DNA of 53,210 bases from Circinella minor. Lineage: Eukaryota > Mucoromycota > Mucoromycetes > Mucorales > Lichtheimiaceae. How positions within the stretch are numbered: the first letter of the stretch is position 1; each line of letters opens with the position of its first letter. Shown piece by piece: positions 1 through 10,614 of this stretch. The stretch is taken from NCBI GenBank assembly GCA_016758965.1, contig JAEPRB010000260.1, forward strand, positions 1 through 53,210, read 5' to 3'. Under the pieces are notes generated by a model. It did no database searches. It was given only the letters and a program-made list of their open reading frames with translations, and was not told where the DNA came from. Made by a program: the position numbers and the translations under genes.

Positions 1-3000
1 TTCAAAAATTCAACAGGATAGCTTGCTGCAGCAGCTTCTGGATCATCATGATCAATAATTGTATCGTTGGAATTGTATGTGCGTGATGCACCAGGAAAAA
101 GTGAAAATGCTGTATCATTAATGATATTGACGTCAATATTTTTTGCTGCTAAAATAGCTCTATTTTGGTATTCATGAGGTTGAGGATCAGGATTGCAGAT
201 GGTAGGATAGATGGTGTCAATCAATAACAATAGATCATTTGCGTCAATACACTACTCTTGCGGTATTTGTACTTGGTTAGTATGTGGTGCTCGACCATCA
301 CCAATTGCAAGTAGAGTATCTGCAAATGCTACAGCAGCAGGATCGGAATTTTGTTGTACATGCATGTGTACTGTTAAGTGCAGCACTTGAACAGCATGCC
401 AAAAAGAAGCAGAACGAATGGAATCAGCAACAACTTCTGACCGAGTTCCTTTTTTAACAACAGGAAGTAACTGACGAAAGTCACTACCAAAAACAACAAC
501 TTTCCCACCGAATGGAACATCATTTAAAGCAGGATCTAGTGCACCTATAATATCCCGTAGGGATCTGTCAACTGCTTCAAAATTATGTTTACTGCACATA
601 ACAGTTTCATCCCAAATAATAAGAGAGGCTCTCTGAATGAAATAAGCATGTGAACCACCAAGACGTAAATTACATGTGGTGTTATCATTGGCATTTAATG
701 GAATTTTAAAACGACTATGTGCTGTACGCCCACCAGGAAGCAAAGTAGCAGCAATTCCAGAAGAGGCAACAGGTAATGCGATTTGATTTTGAGAGCAGAC
801 GTGGCTTAAAAGTGCTTTGAAGAGCTGAGATTTTCCAGTTCCACTAGGGCCATTTACAAAAAAAACGTGAGGGTTATATTCTGTGCCAGGTGCATTAATA
901 GCAGTAGTAATGGAATCAAACGCATGGCGCAGTCCTTCATTTAATCCTGGTATCAGTTCGCGTGCAATACACTCCTGCTCTTCTACATTATACTCACGTC
1001 TTTCAACGATTTCTAATGATTGTAGCTGGGGCAGACGATCTAATTCGGTTATGAATTCTTGTGGCATAGAAGGGAACTCAGAAAGATGATTCCCTGTTGC
1101 TTGTAATCGAGTCTCTATATCACCAAGTATATACTGATATATCTGATCAAGTTGATTAGGTAATAATTCTTCCTCGTTTCCAAGAGATAATTCTCTGCAC
1201 ATTTGAAAAAAATAATCATCAGCCATTCGTTCACGATGGTTGGTCCATAAGGTAAGTGGTTCAGCAGGTAAAGAGTTTATCAAAATATATACGAAAAGTG
1301 CCCGAATTGCAGCTGCTGATGGTGCAATAAGAGAGGTCTCAGTCAAACAGTTATTCCACTCCTGATCAGATTCCAAAAAACCATAAGCAACTGCAGCTTC
1401 TTGAAATGTAGAATGGATAATGCCATCCTTTGTTCGCAATGCTTCAAAACTGATTGGTCCTTGAATATGAAGAAGAAAAAGGCGAAGAGCATATAATGGC
1501 ATATCGGTAATCGAAGCAGCATATATACGTGTGACAACATTTTGTACTGGTGGATTTGTACGTGGATTCCATTCTCTATTTCTATCATTCCAAGTATAAT
1601 GGCAAGGAATTTGTGGATATGTATATTGAATTGGAGTACCTTCTTCAGCATGGCGGTTACAAAGAGCAAAAAAGCCAAGAAGCTTGGTTCCAGTAGCAGC
1701 AGCATCGCGAGCCAATTAAAGTTCTTCAGGCGTCATATCCCCACGAAACGTGACCATCTGTTCTCCAGGCAGATGTATATCCAAACGCACTACCATAGGA
1801 TAGTGCATGTGAACTCTAAATTGTAAAGTACGCCAAACGGCTTCACATGGTCCAATGTATCTAGCATTTTGATACTGAACTACTTCATCAATAACTTCGT
1901 TCTGCTCCGCTACATCACCTGTTGTAGAATTATTAATAGTTGTTGTTTCAAGTTGTGCTTTATCAGATCCCTTGGTAATGTATTTACAAAGATATTTAAT
2001 AGCCCATGCAGAGGTATATATTTCAGTGTTTATATGAGCATCGTATTTTTGACTAAGATATGGATTATATGGAACAACATGGCGGTTATCAGCAAGAAAA
2101 TGAGTTCGCTCAAAGAGATGTTGGCGTTGGTTGTCTTGGCGTCAATACATTGGGTATCGATCTCTACTTATACGAGTTTCAGCATTAAATGGCTTTAGAT
2201 AGTGTTGTAAACAGCGACCATCTTTCATACAAGGAGCATTTCGACCTGCATCTCCACATGGACCATGAATCATACATGAAATCACTGTCTGATATAATTG
2301 CGGATAGGTCACTGAATTTGGGATATCTGCAGATACAAATCAGTCATAATCAGTGGGAATATGAGGGCGATCTTGATCATGCAAAATAAGTAAAATATGT
2401 ATATGCAGAAGTCCACGTTTTTGAAATTCTACAGTTGCCACATATCCTTCTACCCATCCAAAACATTTTGACTCCTTTATATCATGCAATAATTCAGTGA
2501 CCTTCATATTGAAAACTCGAGCGCAAATATTAGGTCGATCATAAGCCTTCTGACTAGGATGAAGTTCTGCAACTATTTCTGGCCACTTTGGATTACATGT
2601 GAAAGTGATGAAGAGGGTAGGATTTCCTCTTTGGCGAATAATCGCAAGACCATCTTGAAGCATTTGCTTCATATAGCGCGGACCACCTGTAAAAGACGAA
2701 GGTAGAATAACTGATTGACCAACTTGGCGAAGATCTACTGCATCACCAATGCCACTATATAATTCAGAACGTAGATCTTGTTGATGAGTTGAGATGTAAA
2801 GCAAACGGGAACTTTCAATATGTGCATAATTATCGACAACAAATTGTTGAAACAGTCTACCAAAATGATGGCTAAATGTATCACCACGGACCATCAGCAT
2901 ATAGGCACAGAAATCGAGCAAAGTGACATTGGCTGATTGATTATCTGCTGTTTGGCATCTTATTCCATTATACCAACCGCTTTCACCATATGGAAACATA

Positions 3001-4566
3001 AGGACATAGTAGAGTCGCATGTAAGATGGGTGAAGAGAGCTGATTTGGCGAATTCCTTGAGTCCGATCATTAATAATAATATCGTGCAGCGTTATTGAGC
3101 CGTCAACTGCGCTTTCGACCATTATTACTGCTACTTCAGGATATGCTTGCTGATCATATCGTCGCCCTAATTCTCTTGCTGTGCGAATAACAACATTGAT
3201 AGACCCAAAAGGACGATCTCTATATACTTCTGATGCTGTTTGAAGAGTAGTTGCAAAAGGATTATGCGTTTCTACTACATGCTGTAACATAGCAATTGTA
3301 TCAGAGTTCAACCCAGAACGCAAAGAAGTTCGTCTTGCCAGTTGCTCTTGTGTATCTGCAAAATATATCTGTGCAAATTGTGCCTGTGCATGTGTAGTCG
3401 CTCTCAAGGAACCAAGACAATGATACATAGCTCCATTGATTCTGAATGTAGAAACGCCATTTCTTCTGTTTGCCAAATCACGATCCCAGTTAGCATGAAT
3501 AGAAGCAAATGCGAAAAGATTGTTATAAACTCTAATGTGTGTATGGAAATCTGAAGCATTCGCATTCGATTCATCATGGTTCGTCAAGAGTTCACGTAAT
3601 GGTGTAGGAGGAGCGCGAGGAAGAGGAAGACGTATTTTTCCTTGTGTACAGCAAATACCAAAGTGAGGATTCAATACAGAAGACGATTTTACACGTTCAT
3701 CTATCCACATCCGGGCATTACAAAAAAGACAATTGACATTCATATTAGGAAAAATATGACGACGGTAGTTGTTGCCACATGTAAAGCTGATGTTTGGACC
3801 AAAAATATGCTCAGGTACAAAAGGAACTGTACATACAATTTGGAATTGAGCACCATATTCCGATTGTACATTACTTGTATGAAAAGGGCAGGCACGATTG
3901 TTAGAGCGCGAATGCTCGGGTGACCCACATCGAGGACAACATACTCGTGCTGGAGTAGCAGTTTCATTGTTTGTAGGTTGAACATCATCATTTACATCGA
4001 TACCCTCCTCAGTAGCTATATCGTTAATAATTAAAAATATTTCTCAGTATTCAAAAGTAACTATATAATGTGATCCTCTTAGCAACACTTGCTCGTATTC
4101 ACACCCCTGTATTCACATGGATTTATAGCTCTATTAGCTGCAATACCTTCATTAGAAGTAAGTAGGTCTGGAGTAGGATTTTCGATGATGATATCCATAT
4201 TGTTTCCAGCCAAAGAAGTCTAATTTTAATGTGAATAATAATAGAAGTGAATAACACGTATAACAAAAATAGCAGCAGTAATTTAGGTATGGTCATCAGT
4301 TTACTTTTTCAGATTCAATTCTACAACGAACATTTCTTTCATTCAAACGGCAGCCATGGAATGTAACGCGTCGATGAGTAGTGGAACCACATCGGCACTG
4401 AGAAGTTTGTTGTAACTGCTTAATTGATTTATTGATTCATTAAAATAGTAATTAATAAGATGGCTCGACTTAATCGCTTTCTTCTGAGAAATGCTATTTC
4501 CAATAATTCACCACCATTTCCTTAATTGAAGCGTAATCGACTAAAAGTTACCTGTTGAGAACTCAT
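1..4566 (-). pseudogene. Helitron H1 Rep-helicase gene (decayed, partial)
   Basis: The proposed start is the ATG at 4566 (M-S-S-Q-Q, then a GTAACT donor). The next exon (about 4430-4306) carries a zinc knuckle CRCGSTTH...C, followed by a spacer exon (about 4220-4155) and a second knuckle CPRCGSPEHS...C (about 3930). The Rep domain has the HUH motif (HIHILLIL, near 2400) and the Tyr region AIKYLCKYITKG; H3 has a Y where this copy has the C. The PIF1-like helicase has Walker A GPSGTGKS (near 840), Walker B IIWDE and the motif FGSDFRQLLPVV. Everything from about 3940 down to 1 is one frame, broken by TGA 2340-2342, TGA 2142-2144, TAA 1716-1718 and TAG 252-254. At the last stop H3 has Trp. The order is the usual Helitron order; the C-terminus lies off the window. 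Confidence 0.85.
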
Positions 4567-4724
4567 TAGTAATTAGTAATAATCTTTATTCAGATATATT
4601 GAAGTGAGAGAGAAAAAGCCAAAAAAAAAATAGCTGCTATGACAAAAAAAAAGAGGGGTGGAGTGATAGGTATTTCCTTTTTTGTCTTATAACTCGTAAG
4701 TACCATTTCATTTTTAATAGAAGA
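1..4724 (-). mobile_element. Helitron H1 (5' part; 3' end off the left edge)
   Basis: Rolling-circle transposon read right to left. Its 5' end is placed at 4724 because the minus strand there begins TCTTCTATTAAAA, which matches the start of H3 (TCTACTATTAAAA at 33445) and resembles H2 (TCTATACTACTAAAAA at 10231); Helitrons start with TC. It encodes a zinc-knuckle/Rep/PIF1-helicase protein closely related to that of H3. The helicase C-terminus and the 3' hairpin with CTRR end lie beyond position 1. The neighbour H2 ends with CTAG immediately before the H1 TC. The coding frame holds at least four in-frame stops, so this copy is not autonomous as it stands. Confidence 0.85.
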
Positions 4725-4738
4725 CTAGCAGTCCCTGT

Positions 4739-4850
4739 CTCGCTTCGCTCGACTGAATGAGCCACTTCGCTTCGCTTCGTGTCATTCAACGGGTCCATGT
4801 CGCAAGGGGGGTAAAACCCCCCTTGATCCCCCACATTGGGGGTAAGCCCT
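4739..4850 (-). repeat. Helitron H2 3' terminal hairpin cluster
   Basis: Three hairpins precede the CTAG end. The first (4754-4788) has a 7-bp stem (TGAATGA/TCATTCA), a GC bulge, a 3-bp inner stem (CAC/GTG) and a 13-base loop made of CTTCG repeats. The second (4803-4825) is a stem of AAGGGGGG with CCCCCCTT. The third (4828-4842) is CCCCC/GGGGG. Close to the end lies a GCGAAGC unit (minus strand), a sequence known to form very stable mini-hairpins. In Helitrons a 3' hairpin followed by CTRR marks termination, so this cluster probably serves that role. H3 has a matching structure at 27787-27821. Confidence 0.75.
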
Positions 4851-5127
4851 CAAACCCCTACTCGTGTACACACTCAAAGCTTCATTTGAGGATATGAGAC
4901 AAAGATATATTTCTTCTTTTTACCTATCCAGTTAAAAATATTTCTGTTTTGCTATACAAAAATATAATTTTATAAAGACTTACCTTATGAAACATATTAA
5001 GAATAAGATTTATTTGAGGGAATGATGTTTATGGTTAAGAAAATATATAAAGAGTAAAAAGAGAAAACAAATAAAAATGGATCAAGTGGTGTAGTAGTGA
5101 TTAATTTGTAGAGACGTAATTATAAAG

Positions 5128-8100
5128 CTAAAGTACTTCAGTGTATACAACATTTCTGGTGTATATACCTTCCTGATCATTAATGGTTGATTCATCACGA
5201 TCTAATGTAATAAAGATAGAATTTAGTGTTCTTACTCGTGAAAAAGCGACATATAATAAACCATGAGTAAAGACAGGGTTTGATAAATAAAGACCAATGG
5301 TGTCAAAAGTTTGCCCTTGAGCTTTGTTGATTGTCATTGAAAATGCAAGACGTATTGGGAATTGTGTGCGTTGGAATTCAATAGGACACTCACTTTTTTT
5401 AGATGTAATGGTGATGCGAGACAATAAAACTATTTCACCAATATGTGTACCAGTAGCAATTTGAGCTTCAATAACATTTCGACGAAAAGATATACAAATT
5501 AGACGTGTTCCATTACAGAGTCCTTGTGAAGTATTAAGATTACGTAAGAGCATGACAGGACATCCTGGTTTGAGTTTTAGTGTATGTGGGGGAAGACCAG
5601 ATGGAGAAAGAGAATTTAAAGTTTTGGTTGGATACGACAAAGATTCTTCTGGATCAACCATGCTATCAGCACTTAAATATTCCTCAGTTGTTCCAGGAAA
5701 TTTTGATTCTAAAATGGTTTCATTAATTCTTGCTATGTCAACATTTTTTGGTGTGAGGATAGCTCGTAACATTAGAAATTCGCGAGAAGGAGTAGTAGAT
5801 ATCATATCACCATATAATGTGTCGATCAGAGTTAAAAGGTTATATCCAGGCATTAACATTGAATTACGAAGCTTAATACGATCCTCAGTTCCTGGAGCAA
5901 TTTGCTCTCTGTTTTCACCTATTCGTAATAAATACTCAGCAAATTCTCATAGCTGTGCGGAATTGCGAGTGTTGCTTGCTTGCTGAACATGCATATTAGT
6001 TTGAAGACGGAATATTTGTGTATGACGCCATATACTTGATCTTTTCAAACTTTGAGCCACTATTTGTGCGCGTGATGCATTGGGAATAACAGGTAGAACC
6101 TAAGAGCAATATTGAAAATAAGGTTAGGTATAACAATATAATAAATAATCATCAGCCTAAATCTAAATGCTAATTAGCTTATTATACCTGGCAAAAGTCA
6201 CCACCGAAAACAATTAGCTTTCCTCCAAAAGGTACGTATTCTAAGGCAGGGTCTACAGATTTCACTAAGTCCTGCATACTGCGATTAACACATTCAATAA
6301 GATCCTTACTGATCATTAAAGCTTCGTCCCATATAATTAAAGTCGTCAATTTTGAAAGCTGTGCTGTGGCAGATCGTGGCGTGAATGAACAAAATGATGT
6401 GTGATCAAGGTCGAGAGGAATCTTAAATAAAGAGTGAGCAGTTCTACCACCTTTCATTAAAAGTGCGGCAGTACCACTGGTTGCGACGGCAAGAGCAATG
6501 TCACCTTCACATCTCACATGTTCAAGAAGAGCATTAAAGATGTATGTCTTTCCTGTGCCACCAGGGCCATCAACAAAGTAAACTTTGGGCTCTGTATTTG
6601 GACGTTGTAAAGCATTACATACGTTGTCGAATACATTTTGTTGATCATTGTTGAAATTGAGAACTGGCGCAGGATGACGATTCAATCTTTCAGCAATGTC
6701 ATGTTGTTGACGAATAAGAAAAGGTTCAGGTGGTCGTTGGTTGTTATCATTTTACTGAGATCTATCAGAAAGAATGAAACCATCAAATTCAGTAAGTGAT
6801 CGGGATGTAGTTGCCATAATATATTTAATTGCAAGTAAAGCTTGTCCGTATATATCATCGGATTCTGGTAAAGATTGATCATTTGCTTCATTTCGTGCAG
6901 CATGTAAAAAGTCTTCAGAAAGATTTGATCGATAAGCCATCCATAAAGCATGTGGATTTTCTGGGGTGCAATAAGTTAAGATGACAGAGAAAAGCTGTCT
7001 CAAAGCAGCAGGAAGCTGGTACGACGATGCTTGTTCCAAGCAATCCTCCCATTCTTGTTGTCCAGTAAGTAATCCACGCCTTCTTGCAGCAGCTTGAAAT
7101 GATGACATGAGCTCATTTTCAACTGTTTTAAGTTCATGAAAGGATGTTGCTCCAGGAACACGATACAATAGTAATCTGAGATGATATTTTTCTACTTGAC
7201 TTAGAGAAACAGCATACATACGTCCAATAGTAGCACCATGACCTCGTTCACGAATTTTCCAACGACGATCAGATTTTACAAAAACATAATTTTCTGGAAA
7301 GTCAGGATATAGTACATGCTGGCCATCCTCATTTTCGATATTGTAATTAAACCAAGCTGTTAAAGTTGTTTCATATGCACGATCAGCAACAGTTCCTGGA
7401 TCATTATGTTCATTGAAATATGCCAGTTGTTCATCTTCAAGGTATATAGCTGAGCGTTGGTGGTTTGGAAATTCCTTATATAATGAAAATGAGAAGAGAC
7501 GCCAGTAGTCTTCGCATGCAGAAACATATCTTGCATCAAGATATGTTTTAATTTCATTCATAGATGGATCGGCTTGTTCGTTTGTTGTACTTTGAGCATT
7601 TGATTGTCGCTGATTTTGGGATACCACTACTGCTGCACGATCATGACCCTTATACACATATTTATAAACATACTTGATAGAAGCAATCGAAGTACATATC
7701 TCTACATTGATATGAGCATCATATTTGGTACACAAAAATATATTGTGAGGCACCACCCGTCAATTATCTATCTGAACACCATTTTTATGAACATGATCGT
7801 TGTTGTTTCTATGTCGCCTATAAACGGGATACCCATTTTCACTCATATTTGTTTCATCCGAAAACTGCTTTGGAAAACTTTTTGAACACGCACCACCTTG
7901 CATACATGGTGATCGAGAATTAAGGTCTCCACAGGGTCCGTGCATCATTAACCTTTCCACTGTTGCACGTGCAGCTGGATATTGATCTGCATTAGGCAGT
8001 TCGGCTGATACAATATCATCGACATCTTCAGGTGTTCTTGGTTTATCACTTTGTGCAAGGATGAGTAAAATATGAGCATGTGGAAGACCACGCTTCTGAA

Positions 8101-10063
8101 ATTCCATAGTATGTACATGTCCAATCACTTTACCAAGAACCATGTTCTTTGTAAGATCATGCATTAATTCTTTTAGTTTCATTTTAAACACACAAACACA
8201 TATATCAGGCCGCTCTGCTGCTGTCTGTCCTGCAAGAAGGGAGTCTTAGATCTCATGCCATCTGGGATTTGTGGTCATAGTAACAAATATATCTGGTTTT
8301 CCAAAGCATTGTACAATACTCATAGCGTCCTGATAAAGTTGTTGCATATGACGTGGACCTCCAATAAAAGATGATGGCAGTATAACTCGCTTACCAACAT
8401 TAGCCATATCATTATCACTAAGATTGACAGCATCTGCAACACTTTTATACAAATCTGAACGTAGTTTGTCCTGATTGCTCCTGATATAGTTAAGACGCTC
8501 AGACTCTACCTTGGCATACATGTCTGTAATATACTGTTGAAACAGCTTACCAAAGCGATGCAAATCATTTTGTTCTTCATTATTATCATTATTGCTACGT
8601 ATCATCAACCGATATTTATACCAATCCATGCTTGTTACACGACTGCCATCAATACACTGTGCTCCAATGTTCTAACCCTCGTCACCTGAATATTGTATTT
8701 GTTAATAAGCAGATATCAAAAACTTTATACTAAGCACTTAATACAGTAAATGATCATTTAAGCTACCTTGTGGAAACATCAACACATAGTGCATGGCATC
8801 ATAGAAGCGATGGTTAACTGATATCCGTTGCATTTGATTTGATCGCGTTTGCACTACAATATCACGATCTCCACTCTGGCCTTCGTGACCACAATCCACA
8901 ATTAATAGCCCAACCTCTTCTCCTGTTGGTCTATTATAGCGTCGTTGATCCGGTGTACCTTCTGCACGAATTACCAGTGTAACATCACTTACATCTTCAT
9001 CTCTCAACTGGGTAGCCATATTATTAAAAGCTTGGGCAAATAGGCAGATCCGATGCATTAATGTTTGTAACGTATTTAAGACCTCCATGTCTATTGAGGC
9101 GTTGGTATGATTGCGACGTATTTCTAATTGTCTCTCCATAGATGGGTCATGAACATAAATTTGTGCAAAAGATGGTGTATCTTGATCGGTGTTTGGGAGC
9201 AAAGAACCAATCAGATGATATACCTCACCATAGATACGGAAATTATAAGCACCACCACGCGAATTTGCAACAGTATGATCGATACTGGCACCAAGTGATG
9301 CAAAGCTCAATGCATTGTTATAAGCGCGAATATTAGAATGGAAATTCCTCGATGCAGTATCATTGCCACATAGTAGCTAACCTATTTCTGCTGGAGTAGG
9401 ACTTAATGGTGAAAGACTGATAGAGCCTTTGTTACAGCATAGGTGGAACTCAGGTGTCCTATTAGATGAACTTCCCACACGTTCCAGAATCCACATATGT
9501 GCCTGGCAATGGCTGCACTGACGATCCATTAATCCAAGTGAATGACGTTCAGGGATATGATTCGAGGAAACACGTCCAAGAACAACGGGAGCCTATAAAA
9601 ATAAAGAATTTTTAAGTAAAAAAAAAACGAAAACATAATATACGATGAAAAGGTTTTTTTTTTAAAAAAAAAGTTTGTTATTACTACTTGAGGTTCCGTT
9701 ACAACAGTAGCTTCCAAATTTACAGGGTTAGCTGCAGAGTTAGCTGCACATTGACGCGAAGTTCTTTGAGAATGGCCAAATTGGCCACAACTTAGGCATT
9801 GAGGTTCTGACTATAACCATTGTGAATCAAAAATTTATAAATACAATCTTTCTTCTCTCTCTATCCCAACTAATAATACTTACGGATTGCTGTTGCAAAG
9901 AGCCACTGTCATTACTTGAATGGTTTCTTTGTTCCTGATCATTTATAAAAATAATCTCATTCTCAGCACAGATGCTTAATCGAGCTGCATTCAATAAACA
10001 ATCTCGGTGAGTTCTACGGGAATGTCCAGGCTGATGGCATGAAGGACAAATTGGAATGCTCAT
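5128..10063 (-). pseudogene. Helitron H2 Rep-helicase gene (decayed)
   Basis: Start ATG at 10063. Exon 1 (10063-9884) holds a zinc knuckle CPSCHQPGHS...C, then a GTAAGT donor. Exon 2 (9810-9688) holds CLSCGQFGHS...C. Exon 3 begins at 9592. Further introns lie at 8766-8686 and 6187-6100; the latter splits GDFCQ|VLPV of the helicase. The Rep HUH motif is LPHAHILLIL (near 8070) and the Tyr motif is SIKYVYKYVYKG. The helicase has GPGGTGKT, IIWDEALM, TINKAQGQTF and LYVAFSRV. In-frame stops are TAG 9377-9379, TAG 8672-8674, TAA 8246-8248, TGA 7760-7762, TAA 6752-6754 and TGA 5947-5949. All else stays in frame, which suggests recent inactivation by point mutation. The product would nick and unwind DNA for rolling-circle transposition. 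Confidence 0.85.
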
Positions 10064-10231
10064 TTTATAAATATGTTGCAGGTTGTAAAATAAAATTATA
10101 AAAAATGAGAAGAACTTTATTATTTGTTTGGAACACTATAATATTAATTATACAGGTCGGTGTTGTTAAGCTGACTCTAAGTATTTCCTTATTTAGGTTT
10201 TATAAAAATCTAAACTTTTTAGTAGTATAGA

Positions 10232-10561
10232 TGAATAAAGTATCAAGATAAAAGATAATTTTATATTATTAATTTTAAGTCTATATATATATTCTTTGGT
10301 ACATAATTTCCCTATCCTACGATGATGGGTTCACTTGTTGTCTTAGTTTCAATATATTTGATACATGATATGTTTTATATATACTATATTATTATTGGTA
10401 TATGATTATGATTGGTATCTTATTATTATAATATATGTTTCATTTGGTATGATTTGTTTGATATGGTATAATAGAGAAGTAACCAATATTATTATGTTTG
10501 AGTTAGATCGATGTATATTATTATTATTTATTATTGATAGTAGGTAGGTAGGATTATCACA
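10232..10561 (-). repeat. 3' LTR of the gypsy element, truncated by Helitron H2
   Basis: On the minus strand it starts TGTGATAATCC at 10561 and follows the 5' LTR closely down to TTATTCA at 10232, where Helitron H2 begins. About 120 bases of the LTR are missing from this side. Visible differences from the 5' LTR are a few substitutions and a small deletion in the GATAAAA repeats. Confidence 0.9.
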
Positions 10562-10573
10562 TTACCCCCTCTC
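10562..10573 (-). other. Polypurine tract of the gypsy element
   Basis: The minus strand reads GAGAGGGGGTAA directly before the 3' LTR start TGTGATAATCC. A purine run in this position primes plus-strand synthesis in LTR retrotransposons. It lies about 40 bases past the end of the integrase/chromodomain ORF. Confidence 0.75.
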
Positions 10574-10614
10574 AGGTTGCTTCTCATTGTTTATGTTTAT
10601 ATTTGTGTAATTAT

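Larger units (their letters stand above)
4725..10231 (-). mobile_element. Helitron H2 (complete ends)
   Basis: About 5.5 kb on the minus strand. The 5' end is at 10231 (TCTATACTACTAAAAA), preceded by A within the gypsy LTR. The intact LTR copy (21120-21575) reads TTCA|TATAAT at this spot, so the insertion lies between A and T as Helitrons do. The 3' end is placed at 4725, where the minus strand reads ...GGGACTGCTAG after GC-rich hairpins (4754-4788, 4804-4824). The element holds one Rep-helicase gene (5128-10063), from a lineage more distant than H1 and H3, with three introns near its 5' end and one in the helicase. The abutting sequence at 4724 is the 5' end of H1. Confidence 0.85.

Noticed and set aside
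883..1089. Plus-strand open frame opposite the H1 helicase
   Set aside because: It mirrors conserved Rep-helicase codons on the minus strand and has no own motif; similar mirror frames occur throughout the Helitrons.
3740..3991. Minus-strand hydrophobic 83-residue frame upstream of the H1 Rep domain
   Set aside because: A neighbouring minus-strand frame carries the zinc knuckle CPRCGSPEHS and runs into the Rep domain, so the hydrophobic frame is spurious.
9529..9717. Small hydrophobic minus-strand ORF in Helitron H2
   Set aside because: It reads through a GT-AG intron (9687-9593); its first residues belong to knuckle exon 2.
10365..10547. Short Ile/Tyr-rich ORF, also present at 21379-21561
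   Set aside because: Both lie inside the two LTRs; the duplication reflects the LTR, not a gene.
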